This document shows positions 1 to 8,979 of a DNA stretch of 64,000 nucleotides, in pieces. The notes under the pieces are model-generated. The model was given only the letters and a program-made list of their open reading frames with translations, did no database searches and was not told the DNA's origin. Position 1 is the first letter of the stretch, and each line of letters starts with the position of its first letter. A program made the position numbers and the translations under genes. Source of the stretch: Clostridia bacterium (GTDB taxonomy: Bacteria; Bacillota; Clostridia; Lachnospirales; Lachnospiraceae); assembly GCA_003246295.1 (NCBI GenBank), contig QKAS01000032.1, forward strand, positions 1-64,000, given 5' to 3'.

Positions 1-744
1 AAATAAATAAACGACGAAAAAAATAAGCGCTGCACCAAGATCTTTTGACAATACTAATATAATAATATGTAGTCCTGCAATCAATGATGTCATTATAATT
101 TTCCATGTCTGATTCTTTTCAGAATTACTTAACATGGCAGCACAAAAAAACAAAAACAAAAGTTTAACAAATTCCGATGGCTGAAATGTAAACCCGAGGA
201 TAGAATAGGATATTTTGGAGCCATTTGTTACTGCGCCCATTATCAATACGGCCAGAAGTCCAAATAATCCTAGCATGGCATAGACCCATTTTATATAACG
301 TAAGATTCGTAGTTTTTGAACAACATACGGAATTATAAGTGCAATAATAATTGAAACAATAATAATTTTTAGCTGCTTTACTGCTTTCGTTGGCGAGATC
401 CTAAGTAAAATGATAAATCCTATGCTCATTAATAAACACATATGATTCAATAATACTTTATCTAATTCAGGATAAATGTATTGAAATAATACCAGAACCG
501 CAAACAAGATAATCACTTCAACAAGCCCCATAAATAAATATGCAATATTATTTTTTTCAAAATACAGAGTTAAAAATGAAATGGTATGTATAAGAATTAC
601 TAATATCATACAAAAAATATGACTTACTTTTCCTGCTATCGAATTTGTGTTCTTCATGTTTCCTGGTAAATATGTGAAAACAAGATATAGAATCATCAGG
701 ATTCCAATGAAATATTTTGATGTTTCCATTAAATAAGCTGACAT
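1..744 (-). CDS. FtsW/RodA/SpoVE family protein (partial, N-terminal part)
   Basis: The frame runs from an ATG at 744 to the window edge without a stop, giving 248 codons of a highly hydrophobic protein with about seven membrane segments. The visible motif FQPSEFVKL followed by a KDLGAAL segment is typical of the FtsW/RodA/SpoVE family, the peptidoglycan glycosyltransferases (SEDS proteins) that polymerise lipid II at the division septum, in the cell wall or in the spore cortex. Which of these roles applies cannot be told from the N-terminal part. The ATG overlaps the stop of the upstream U32 gene by one base (TAATG), so translation is probably coupled. The C-terminal part lies outside the window. 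Confidence 0.85.
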   Translation of the reverse strand, partial: MSAYLMETSKYFIGILMILYLVFTYLPGNMKNTNSIAGKVSHIFCMILVILIHTISFLTLYFEKNNIAYLFMGLVEVIILFAVLVLFQYIYPELDKVLLNHMCLLMSIGFIILLRISPTKAVKQLKIIIVSIIIALIIPYVVQKLRILRYIKWVYAMLGLFGLLAVLIMGAVTNGSKISYSILGFTFQPSEFVKLLFLFFCAAMLSNSEKNQTWKIIMTSLIAGLHIIILVLSKDLGAALIFFVVYLF

Positions 745-3083
745 TATTCGACTCCTCTGGCAAAATGACCTTTGGTATAGTTCTTATAAGGAGGTTCGCC
801 CAATGATTTTTCACCATCTATTAATTCTGTTAAATAGCGTAAAACTGCTTCACTTTCCTCTCCCGTTTCAACTGTTAAGTCAATTCGAAAGGTATGTGGT
901 TTTTCTCTTTTTAAACGTTCTAGATAAGAATGAAGTGATAATGGAACACTATTATAAATCATATTTATGCAATGAGTGCAGTCACAGACTACGGGAAACT
1001 TTGTCTGATATCGGTCTCTCAGATAAAGCTGGTTTTCTTTATTAGAAAAATCATAGTAATCCTGCCTTCTTCCCATATCACATCCTGATGTTGTTTTTCG
1101 GATGCAATTTGCAGATACCATCATTGGAATTCTTCCATATATTGGAATCTCCATATTAAAAACACCCTTATTTAAGAGTTCTGCCAGATTAAGTTCATAA
1201 GGTATTGTAAAAATATCAACAAAAGATTTCAGTATATGACTGCTAAGCTCATTAAACTGATAGATTCCTGCATCAGCAATAATTTCTTTATTGTTTCCAG
1301 CTCCTAAAAGCTGATTTTGAAATAAAAAACCTAATCCATCTAAGTTTTTAACAATATAACCTCTCACCATCTCTTGCTTTAATAATAACAGCATCTTATC
1401 GTTATAATCAGATCCATCCATTCCAAACGAAAGATCCCGTATGATTTGTGGCAATATGATATAAATCTCACCCTTCCACTTTTTTAATTCCTCCCAGATA
1501 GGATTGTAATATGCTGCACTTTGATTTTCATTGTTTAAAATTAAATCTGCTGGCACATATACCTTATGAATTGACTGAAATTTTAGAACGCGTTTTATCT
1601 GTTCCGTTGTTGATACAGTTATAGCTGTTTTAGGGTGTAAATTTGATAGATCTGATTTATTTTTATTATCAATTTTTTCTTTAGATTTATCTGAGAATAT
1701 CTCATCATATTTTGTTTGATATAAAGTGTCAGTAACGTTCCTCTTTTTATGGCGCAATAATTCTTCTTCCAGCGAATGAACCGCATGTCGTCTCATTTCG
1801 TTAATTGCTTTTAAAGAAATAAATGAATCTGGAGACAGGTCAAGTTCGATCTGGTCAAATACAATATTGGTGTTTCCAGTTTTGTTTAACTGTTTCATAA
1901 CATCTTCTTTTAAGAGGGGTCTGCTTTGTGCTTGCTGGACAGTCTCTCCTAAACCTTCTAATGTTACCATACCACAGTTCAGTGAATATGAAATTGCCTC
2001 TCCTGGTTTGATCCTGACAAACAACTGTGCTGTGCGCTTCATTGTTGAAGAAAGATACCTGGCGCGGATTTCTTGTAAAAGAACATCATCAACTCCATTA
2101 TAGCTTGGCGTTTCCATTGTTATCATATCTTTGCCATTATGATGATTGTAATATCCTGTATGCTGCATACTTCTTGTATATAGTTGTTCTAAATACTTTC
2201 GATCCGATTTTGTAACTGTTCCTGTACCATTTCCTTTGATATAAAAATCAAGGTATTTACGATAGATTGCACTGACTCCTGCAGCATATTCTGGTTTTTT
2301 CATTCTTCCTTCAATTTTAAAGGAATCAATTCCAGCATCTGCCATCTGTGGTACCATATCAATCGTACACATATCTTTCATACTAATACAAAATGTTTCC
2401 TTAGAACAAGATATATTCTTATTTTCTGGACAAAGCACCTGGTAAGAAAGTCTGCATGGTTGCGCACATCTTCCTCTATTACCACTTCTACCACCAAGCA
2501 TACTGCTGAAGAGGCAGGCTCCCGAATAGCTATAACACATTGCACCATGTATGAAAGTTTCAATTTCAATGTTGCATTTTCTTTTTATAATTTTGATCTC
2601 TTCTAAAGTAAGTTCTCTTGCTGGTACGATTCTGGATGCACCAAGTTCCTTCATAAAGATAGCACCATAGGAACTTGTAATTGTCATTTGAGTACTAATA
2701 TGAATCTCTAGTTCCGGGAAAAAAATTTGTATTAATGTAAAAACACCCAGGTCTTGTATAATAATTCCATCAAGACCTGCTTCGTAAAATGGACTTAAAT
2801 AATCAACCATTTCTAGAAGTTCAGACTGTTTAATCAGTGTATTTACTGTTAAATATATTTTTTTATGGAATAAGTGGGCATAGTCAATTGCTTCCAAAAG
2901 TTCTTCTTTAGAAAAGTTTGTAGCATAAGCTCTGGCACCAAATCGCTCTCCTGCAAGATATACGGCATCTGCTCCGGCATTGAACGCGCCAATCAAACTT
3001 TCTTTGTTACCAGCAGGTGCCAGTAATTCGGGATATGTTATATTTACATCATTTTGTTTGCTTTCATAAACACTATTATTCAT
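744..3083 (-). CDS. U32 family peptidase-like protein with DUF3656-type C-terminus
   Basis: A 779-residue protein beginning with ELLAPAGN, the usual start of the U32 TIM-barrel domain. The family signature lies around residues 175-190 (ETFIHGAMC..SGAC), followed by further cysteines at about 206 and 210, a four-Cys set that in the family can hold an iron-sulfur cluster. Long U32 proteins of this kind resemble E. coli RlhA (YdcP), which makes 5-hydroxycytidine in 23S rRNA, so RNA hydroxylation is more likely than proteolysis; that is inference. The start has a GAGG ribosome binding site. It follows zapA after a terminator hairpin and is coupled to the FtsW-like gene. Confidence 0.88.
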   Translation of the reverse strand: MNNSVYESKQNDVNITYPELLAPAGNKESLIGAFNAGADAVYLAGERFGARAYATNFSKEELLEAIDYAHLFHKKIYLTVNTLIKQSELLEMVDYLSPFYEAGLDGIIIQDLGVFTLIQIFFPELEIHISTQMTITSSYGAIFMKELGASRIVPARELTLEEIKIIKRKCNIEIETFIHGAMCYSYSGACLFSSMLGGRSGNRGRCAQPCRLSYQVLCPENKNISCSKETFCISMKDMCTIDMVPQMADAGIDSFKIEGRMKKPEYAAGVSAIYRKYLDFYIKGNGTGTVTKSDRKYLEQLYTRSMQHTGYYNHHNGKDMITMETPSYNGVDDVLLQEIRARYLSSTMKRTAQLFVRIKPGEAISYSLNCGMVTLEGLGETVQQAQSRPLLKEDVMKQLNKTGNTNIVFDQIELDLSPDSFISLKAINEMRRHAVHSLEEELLRHKKRNVTDTLYQTKYDEIFSDKSKEKIDNKNKSDLSNLHPKTAITVSTTEQIKRVLKFQSIHKVYVPADLILNNENQSAAYYNPIWEELKKWKGEIYIILPQIIRDLSFGMDGSDYNDKMLLLLKQEMVRGYIVKNLDGLGFLFQNQLLGAGNNKEIIADAGIYQFNELSSHILKSFVDIFTIPYELNLAELLNKGVFNMEIPIYGRIPMMVSANCIRKTTSGCDMGRRQDYYDFSNKENQLYLRDRYQTKFPVVCDCTHCINMIYNSVPLSLHSYLERLKREKPHTFRIDLTVETGEESEAVLRYLTELIDGEKSLGEPPYKNYTKGHFARGVE

Positions 3084-3113
3084 ATAATCCTCATATTTCT
3101 ATTGCAATAATAT

Positions 3114-3141
3114 GAAAAAAAGGCTGTCAATCGACAGCCGG
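3114..3141 (-). terminator. Intrinsic terminator after zapA
   Basis: Read on the minus strand, a 7-bp perfect stem GGCTGTC/GACAGCC with a 4-base loop is followed by a run of seven T. It lies just after the zapA stop and before the U32 gene, so zapA transcripts should mostly end here. Confidence 0.8.
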
Positions 3142-3150
3142 ATTTTAAAT

Positions 3151-3561
3151 TCAACTTTTTTTCAATTCTTTCAATTCTGTTTCTAATCTGATTAATTTTT
3201 TCAATGCTTCATTGGATTCATTTTGCAAAGTCTTATAATTTTTTTCGCAATTTTCCATTTTGATCTGTGATGTAATTAATTCATGCTTTAAATCATACAA
3301 TTCCTGCTCTTTGGTTCTTAAGTCTTCTTCCAGTAATTCAATTTGCTTTTTTGCTTTAAAATAATCGTCTGCAATATTTAACTGTAGCAATACATTCTGA
3401 GTTTCTGTCGGCTGACGTCTGAAAGCATCAACTTTACTGTACTCATTCATCTTGTTGTTCATGTAAGAAGCTACCTTTTGTAAATATTCTTCGCTTTCAT
3501 ATCCACTTAATGTGAATACCTTACCAAAAATGATAACCTCTACATCATGTTTTGAAGCCAT
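3151..3561 (-). CDS. zapA: Cell division protein ZapA
   Basis: A 136-residue protein with the N-terminal ZapA fold (VEVIIFGKVFTLSGYESEEYLQKVASYMN) and a long charged coiled coil from about residue 70 to the end, the standard layout of ZapA. ZapA binds FtsZ and promotes bundling of its filaments at mid-cell. The ATG at 3561 is preceded by AAGGGG at a 7-base spacing. A promoter is visible at 3591-3619, and a terminator follows the gene. The neighbours U32 and FtsW-like fit a division or wall context. Confidence 0.9.
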   Translation of the reverse strand: MASKHDVEVIIFGKVFTLSGYESEEYLQKVASYMNNKMNEYSKVDAFRRQPTETQNVLLQLNIADDYFKAKKQIELLEEDLRTKEQELYDLKHELITSQIKMENCEKNYKTLQNESNEALKKLIRLETELKELKKS

Positions 3562-3590
3562 CTGCGCACCCCTTCATAGGAAACTCACGA

Positions 3591-3619
3591 TTAATAGAAT
3601 AATTGCAATATAGTTACAA
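3591..3619 (-). promoter_or_regulatory. Predicted sigma-70-type promoter of zapA
   Basis: On the minus strand TTGTAA and TATTAA are separated by exactly 17 bases, placing the transcription start about 25 bases upstream of the zapA start codon. Confidence 0.55.
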
Positions 3620-3629
3620 TTATAACAAA

Positions 3630-4631
3630 TCAAACAGGAATTTCAATACCCAAATGATGATACGCTTCTTCTGTTGCCATTCTGCCTTTGGGCGTTCTGT
3701 TTAAAAAGCCATTCTTTAACAGATAGGGTTCGTAAACATCTTCCAAAGTGCCGCCATCTTCACCAATTGAAGCAGCAAGTGTATCAAGGCCAACAGGTCC
3801 TCCTTTGAATTTATAGATGATCGTATGCAGTATGTTGCGATCAATCTGATCCAGCCCCATTTTATCAACACCTAGAAGATCCAAGACCTCATCTGCCACA
3901 TTTTTTGTAATAATACCGTCATATTTTACCTGTGCAAAGTCTCTTACGCGTTTTAAAATTCTATTTGCAAGTCTTGGGGTTCCTCTGCTTCTTTTGGCCA
4001 GCTCTAATGCTCCACCAGTATCAATTTCAACCCCTAATATTTTAGCAGAATGAAGTATTATGGTTCTTAATTCTTCAGTGGTGTAAAATTCCAAATGATG
4101 AATCACACCAAATCTATCCCTCAAAGGCGCTGTCAAAAGTCCGGCCCTTGTAGTTGCCCCAACCAGTGTAAACTTAGGGAGATCCAACCGGATTGATCTT
4201 GCGGTGGGGCCTTTGCCAATCATAATGTCTATCGCATAGTCTTCCATTGCAGGATACAAAACTTCTTCTACCTGTCTGTTCAGTCTGTGAATCTCATCAA
4301 TAAATAAAACATCGCCCTCCTGAAGGTTATTCAAAATTGCGGCCATTTCCCCTGGTTTCTCGATTGCAGGTCCACTTGTAACTTTCATATGGACACCCAT
4401 TTCATTCGCAATAATTCCAGCGAGTGTGGTTTTACCAAGTCCTGGTGGTCCATAAAACAAGACATGATCAAGAGAATCCTGTCGCTTTTTTGCTGCTTCT
4501 ATGTAAATCTGAAGGCTTTCTTTTGCCTTTTCCTGACCAATATACTCTGAAAGACACTGTGGTCTGAGATTACCCTCAATTTTGATATCTTCTGGCTGTA
4601 GCTCAGTCTCAATCACTCTGTTCATCATCAT
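3630..4631 (-). CDS. ruvB: Holliday junction branch migration helicase RuvB
   Basis: A 333-residue AAA+ ATPase with Walker A GPPGLGKT at residues 61-68, Walker B with IDEIHRL from about 111, sensor-1 GATTRAG, and a C-terminal winged-helix region ending near the conserved RTPKGR segment. RuvB forms hexameric rings that drive branch migration of Holliday junctions recruited by RuvA. It lies 20 bases downstream of ruvA in the same direction and should share the LexA-type promoter at 5332-5360. Length is normal for the family. Confidence 0.98.
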   Translation of the reverse strand: MMMNRVIETELQPEDIKIEGNLRPQCLSEYIGQEKAKESLQIYIEAAKKRQDSLDHVLFYGPPGLGKTTLAGIIANEMGVHMKVTSGPAIEKPGEMAAILNNLQEGDVLFIDEIHRLNRQVEEVLYPAMEDYAIDIMIGKGPTARSIRLDLPKFTLVGATTRAGLLTAPLRDRFGVIHHLEFYTTEELRTIILHSAKILGVEIDTGGALELAKRSRGTPRLANRILKRVRDFAQVKYDGIITKNVADEVLDLLGVDKMGLDQIDRNILHTIIYKFKGGPVGLDTLAASIGEDGGTLEDVYEPYLLKNGFLNRTPKGRMATEEAYHHLGIEIPV

Positions 4632-4651
4632 GTTACTTCACTTCCTGCATT

Positions 4652-5242
4652 TTACATCATTAGCAATGCTTTTTTTAATATATTCTCAGTAGATTCCTCT
4701 TTGGAAACACCTGAAGCTCTGATAGCACCTAAGGCCTCTGAAGCGTTATAGCCTAAAGATACCATAGCCTCAATGGCATCCTTCCAATTCTGACCATCAA
4801 GAGATTCTCCACCTCGGTCTGAAACAACTAATGTATCTGAAATTGAAATTTTATCTTTTAAATCAAGAATAAGCCGTTCGGCAGTTTTTGCACCAATCCC
4901 TGGGGCTTTTGCAATTGCCTTAGCATCCCCTGAATAAATCGCAAAACGCAGTGTGTCGGCAGACATTGACGAAAGAATTGATAAGGCACCTTTTGGGCCA
5001 ATCCCGTTAACCAGTATTAGTTTTTTGAATATCGCAAGGTCGTCTCTATCAAGGAATCCATATAACAGAAAAGCGTCTTCACGCACCAATGTATAAGTAA
5101 AAATTTTTACAGTCTGCCCAATGCCAGGTAACTGTCCTGTTACGCTGAGTGGAACTCTCACATTATAGCCTACCCCTCGAACATCAATCACTACAATGTC
5201 GTCGTATATTTCAGCAATTTCACCTTTTAAGAAAGCAATCAT
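4652..5242 (-). CDS. ruvA: Holliday junction DNA helicase subunit RuvA
   Basis: The start is placed at the ATG at 5242 (MIAFLKGEI), where RuvA proteins normally begin, with an AGGAG site 5 bases upstream; a longer frame starting 30 bases earlier has no such support. The 196-residue product has the OB-fold N-terminal domain, two helix-hairpin-helix motifs (VNGIGPKGA and APGIGAKTA) that bind the junction, and the small C-terminal domain III that contacts RuvB. First gene of the ruvAB operon, with an SOS-type operator upstream. Confidence 0.97.
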   Translation of the reverse strand: MIAFLKGEIAEIYDDIVVIDVRGVGYNVRVPLSVTGQLPGIGQTVKIFTYTLVREDAFLLYGFLDRDDLAIFKKLILVNGIGPKGALSILSSMSADTLRFAIYSGDAKAIAKAPGIGAKTAERLILDLKDKISISDTLVVSDRGGESLDGQNWKDAIEAMVSLGYNASEALGAIRASGVSKEESTENILKKALLMM

Positions 5243-5331
5243 ACTACTCCTGTCTATACAAAACAATTGCAAACACTAAAGTAACCATTTTGTTCGTTAA
5301 TCATATTAATTATTATAAATACGTTATAATT

Positions 5332-5360
5332 ATCATAGCATATCAGAACATATGTTTCAA
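5332..5360 (-). promoter_or_regulatory. ruvAB promoter with LexA (SOS) box in the spacer
   Basis: On the minus strand TTGAAA (5355-5360) and TATGAT (5332-5337) are separated by 17 bases. Within this interval 5345-5358 reads AGAACATATGTTTC on the plus strand, matching the Gram-positive LexA consensus CGAACRNRYGTTYG at all positions except the two outermost. A repressor bound there would block RNA polymerase, so ruvAB should be induced by DNA damage. Confidence 0.8.
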
Positions 5361-5370
5361 TTAAATTTCA

Positions 5371-6351
5371 CTAACCCTCCAAAATCTGCAGTCTTTTCAT
5401 ATCAATATCCGAAATTTTATCCATCATGTGCTGAGTATGATTTTCTAAAAATCTGTCTGAAAGTGTACTAATTCCCTGTCTCTTTAGTTCTTCAACCACC
5501 ATACCACAGATTTCCTCAATCATCTCCACATTTTTATCCATTAAATTCAACTCATATGGATTATATTTGGAAGGTGCTTTATTCCAGACTTCCTTTTGTG
5601 ATGATTGCTCACATAATATTTTTAACATAGGTGCTGTTTCCCATAAAATTTCAAGTTCATAAAGACCTTTATGCATCCATTTATAAAATGGTGTATACTT
5701 TTTATTTAGTAAAAAAACCATTGAAATTGTATTTTTAACAAACTCAGATAAAGCCATATGTGCAGCAACAGTTTCCATTCTTCGCATACATCTTGCATAA
5801 TTGTATTGACCTGACTGCGCCATGGCAGCAGCCCTTGAAACAATTTTCTTAATCCTTACATCTTCAGGATAAAAGGATAAGAGTCCATTTCTGATTCTTG
5901 AAAATTCACCAAGATCATCGCGGAATACTTCACCATTGGTAGCTGCTGAAAGTCGGCTTTCCGGAATCCATACCCAATCTTTATTACGTTCTGGTATATC
6001 CTCAGAACCAATCAAGGAATAATAAAAATTTGAAATAGAAAAAACACCAACTCTACCACCGCCATGTGTTGATTGTATTCGTCCTGTAAACCCGTTAAAA
6101 TCTTTTGGGATTTTTTCATACTCATAAGAAAGCTGTGATCCGATCTGCTCATAATCTTCGTCCATCAGCCACATACAAAATGCAGGACCAAAGTCATGAT
6201 CCGTTGAAATTTCATCATCAAACCCAAAACACTCCGAGCCATGTCCTACAAGACCAACTGCAATCCTATCTTCATATTCGGGAAATTTTTCATGTATCAT
6301 ACTTTTTCCATAAAAATCATAATATGCTTTTGCAAGTTCCAGACCTTTCAT
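5371..6351 (-). CDS. DUF4037 protein, nucleotidyltransferase-like
   Basis: About 326 residues. Near the N-terminus GHGSE is followed eleven residues later by DHD (about residues 36-53), which matches the GS...DxD pattern of polymerase-beta-type nucleotidyltransferases such as the MNT fold; the rest fits the DUF4037 family, whose substrate is unknown. The ATG at 6351 is chosen over a TTG at 6357, because GGATGG lies 8 bases before it; the TTG would overlap the TPR gene stop. It is the last gene of a tight operon with a TPR protein and two ABC exporter subunits. Catalysis is inferred from the motif only. No terminator is seen after it. Confidence 0.8.
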   Translation of the reverse strand: MKGLELAKAYYDFYGKSMIHEKFPEYEDRIAVGLVGHGSECFGFDDEISTDHDFGPAFCMWLMDEDYEQIGSQLSYEYEKIPKDFNGFTGRIQSTHGGGRVGVFSISNFYYSLIGSEDIPERNKDWVWIPESRLSAATNGEVFRDDLGEFSRIRNGLLSFYPEDVRIKKIVSRAAAMAQSGQYNYARCMRRMETVAAHMALSEFVKNTISMVFLLNKKYTPFYKWMHKGLYELEILWETAPMLKILCEQSSQKEVWNKAPSKYNPYELNLMDKNVEMIEEICGMVVEELKRQGISTLSDRFLENHTQHMMDKISDIDMKRLQILEG

Positions 6352-6353
6352 TC

Positions 6354-7199
6354 TCAATCCATCCCTTCCGCTTCATTTTTATAATACATTTCTTTTTCTA
6401 TCATTCCAGCCTCATGACATACAACTGAACAATTATAACAGATAATTTTATAACTTTGATTCTTGCCAAAAATCTTTCGAATTAGTTCTGCTGCCTGTTC
6501 ATAGGCATGCACTGACTTTTCGTAATTTCCAAGATGAAAATATGCTTCCCCTAATCCTGATAGCGCTGCGCTGTAGTGTGGATCTTCACATTGGTTTAAC
6601 TTTTGAAATAACGAAAGAGATTCTTCCAGACAATTTGTAGCCTCTTCTTTTCTTTTCAGTTGAAAAAGCAATAGTGCTTTATTCGTTAGTGAAGTTGCCG
6701 TTTCAACTGACTCTGGCATGTTTTTGTGAATGATCCGTAGTGCATTGTCCAAGAATAATAATGATTTTTCTAGTTCGCCCATCTGTTGCAACAGAATACT
6801 AAGATTATTATATAATCCCGCAAAACGTTCATCATCATGTGGCAATTCAGATTCATAGATTGTAAGTGCACGCTCATAGTAGCTAAGAGCTTCTAATGAT
6901 TTTCCTGCTGCTCTGTATGCGGTTGCTGCATTTAAAAGTGTTGTTCCAAAATGAACACTATTTTCAAGGCCTAGTTCTTCCATGAGCAATAGAATATCTT
7001 CTGAAATGATCAATGATTTTTCGTACTCTTCCATACTTCTATAAAAGCCAATTAACTCATTTGAAAATGAAATATAGGATGCATGATCATTCTTTTCTTT
7101 TGCATTTGTAATTTGTTCTAAAATAAATGGTTCAATTAAATCATATCTTTCATTCTGGAATAACTGGTCAAGTTCATTTATTTTTTGTCTTTCTTCCAT
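6354..7199 (-). CDS. Tetratricopeptide repeat protein
   Basis: A 281-residue soluble protein made almost entirely of TPR helical pairs; segments such as ALSYYERALTIYE, LNNLSILLQQMG, and ALSGLGEAYFHLGNYEKSVHAYEQA carry the TPR signature spacing. It probably acts as a protein-interaction scaffold or sensor. There is no signal peptide, so it is cytoplasmic. It starts 2 bases after the ABC exporter gene and runs into the DUF4037 gene, which suggests that the TPR and DUF4037 proteins act together. An AGAGGG site precedes the ATG. No specific function is known. Confidence 0.82.
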   Translation of the reverse strand: MEERQKINELDQLFQNERYDLIEPFILEQITNAKEKNDHASYISFSNELIGFYRSMEEYEKSLIISEDILLLMEELGLENSVHFGTTLLNAATAYRAAGKSLEALSYYERALTIYESELPHDDERFAGLYNNLSILLQQMGELEKSLLFLDNALRIIHKNMPESVETATSLTNKALLLFQLKRKEEATNCLEESLSLFQKLNQCEDPHYSAALSGLGEAYFHLGNYEKSVHAYEQAAELIRKIFGKNQSYKIICYNCSVVCHEAGMIEKEMYYKNEAEGMD

Positions 7200-7201
7200 A
7201 A

Positions 7202-8977
7202 TTACCCTCTTTCCTGAATCATGTACTGTGACATATAGAGCTGGTAATAGAATCCTTTTTGCTCCATCAAATCATGGTGACTGCCCTTTTCAATAATCTG
7301 ACCACTCCTCATAACTAAAATGATGTCCGCTTCTTTGATTGTTGATAACCTATGAGCAACAATAAAGCTGGTTCTGCCCTGCATCATTTCTAAAAATGCC
7401 TTTTGAATCAAAATCTCAGTTCTGGCATCTATTGAAGAGGTTGCTTCATCAAGAATCATCATGGGAGTATCAAGTAACATAACGCGTGCAATACATAACA
7501 ACTGCTTCTGTCCCAGTGATAACTGAATGGCATCTTCATCAAGAAGAGTATCATATCCTTTCGGTAATTGTTCAATAAAATAACTTGCTCTGGCCCTACT
7601 GGCAGCATTACGAATTTCTTCTCGTGTTGCATCTGGTTTTCCGTATGCAATATTTTCAGAAATCGTACCTTTTTTTAACCAGATATCCTGCAATACCATT
7701 CCATATTGTTTGCGTAAATCATTATAGTTCATATCTTCAATGTCTTGCCCATCCAGCAAAATATTTCCAACATCCGTTGCATAAAATCGCATGAGAAGAT
7801 TAATTAATGTACTCTTTCCAGCACCTGTAGGCCCGACAATCGCAATCCGTTGTCCTTTTTGTACTAGAAGGTTTAAATTTTGAATTAGAGGCTTTTCCTT
7901 CTGATAGGAAAAGGAAACATGCTTAAATTCTATGATACCTTCTGCCTTAGTATGGCTAAGGTCATTATGAATTACTTCCAAATCATTTGAATGAATAAAA
8001 TCATAGATTCTTCCAATGCTTGCATACGCATTTTGTAGTTCCGTTATGACACCTGTAATTTCATTGAATGGTTTTGTATACTGTGAAGCATAACTTAAAA
8101 AAGCAGTCAGACTTCCAACTGATAGCATTCCTTTCAGGGAAAAGAATGCACCACCAATTCCTACTACAGCATAAATAAGTCCATTGACAAAACGAGTTAA
8201 AGGATTGGTTAATGAAGAAATAAATGTTACATCCTGACTTGTTTTTTTTAAACTGCGATTAAGTTGTTTAAAATGCTCCATCGCAGCAGCTTCTCCTTCA
8301 TAAGACTGCAAGGTTTTCATCCCAAATATTGTTTCTTCAATATAATCCGTCAAATCTCCTTTTTTTGATGCCTGATCTTTAAATAAAACAAATGATTTTT
8401 TTGATATATAAGAAGCTATCAAAAACGAAATCGGAGTCATTGCAACTACAATGATTGTGATCAGGGGACTGATGAAAAACATAAAGATTAAAGTGCCTAT
8501 AATTGTAATCATACTTGTAAAAAACTGTGATAAAAATAATAAAAGTCCATCCGTCAGCTGATCAATATCATTTGTAATTCTACTCACAAGATCACCTGTC
8601 GAAAGTCTGTCTGCATCTGAAATTGTGATTTTTGTCAAATGATCGAAGGTACTGATTCTTAATTCCTTTGAAGTCAAAAAACAAATTCGATTGTTACACA
8701 AGCTCATACACCACTGCATGATAGCTATTAATAACGTTGCTCCAGAAATTTGTAATAAATAATAAAAAAGTTTGGATGATATTTTGGCATCGAGAATCGC
8801 GTCAACACTCCGGCCTATTATGATAGGAATATATAATGACAGTATAACAGATACCATTGCAGCTAATAATGAACCTATTAATAAAATTTTGTATTTTTTT
8901 AGGTATTGTAATAAATATAGAATTTCTTCTTTTTTATGATTTTTGATTTCTTCCTTTTTTGATTCTGAAATATGCAT
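7202..8977 (-). CDS. ABC exporter subunit, canonical Walker B half
   Basis: A 591-residue half-transporter with an N-terminal six-helix membrane domain (about residues 25-310) and a C-terminal ATPase. Walker A GPTGAGKS is at 382-389, Walker B ends in the catalytic Glu at about 511 (MMILDEA), and the switch His is at about 542. The signature is LSLGQ (486-490) rather than LSGGQ. Paired with the gene just upstream, 2 bases away, it should form a heterodimeric type IV exporter with one competent and one degenerate ATP site. The substrate is unknown; relatives export drugs, lipids or peptides. Confidence 0.9.
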   Translation of the reverse strand: MHISESKKEEIKNHKKEEILYLLQYLKKYKILLIGSLLAAMVSVILSLYIPIIIGRSVDAILDAKISSKLFYYLLQISGATLLIAIMQWCMSLCNNRICFLTSKELRISTFDHLTKITISDADRLSTGDLVSRITNDIDQLTDGLLLFLSQFFTSMITIIGTLIFMFFISPLITIIVVAMTPISFLIASYISKKSFVLFKDQASKKGDLTDYIEETIFGMKTLQSYEGEAAAMEHFKQLNRSLKKTSQDVTFISSLTNPLTRFVNGLIYAVVGIGGAFFSLKGMLSVGSLTAFLSYASQYTKPFNEITGVITELQNAYASIGRIYDFIHSNDLEVIHNDLSHTKAEGIIEFKHVSFSYQKEKPLIQNLNLLVQKGQRIAIVGPTGAGKSTLINLLMRFYATDVGNILLDGQDIEDMNYNDLRKQYGMVLQDIWLKKGTISENIAYGKPDATREEIRNAASRARASYFIEQLPKGYDTLLDEDAIQLSLGQKQLLCIARVMLLDTPMMILDEATSSIDARTEILIQKAFLEMMQGRTSFIVAHRLSTIKEADIILVMRSGQIIEKGSHHDLMEQKGFYYQLYMSQYMIQERG

Positions 8978-8979
8978 GA

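Noticed and set aside
5243..5330. Second LexA site (CGAAC...GGTT) closer to ruvA
   Set aside because: The half-sites have a 6-base rather than 4-base spacing, so it does not fit the SOS consensus.
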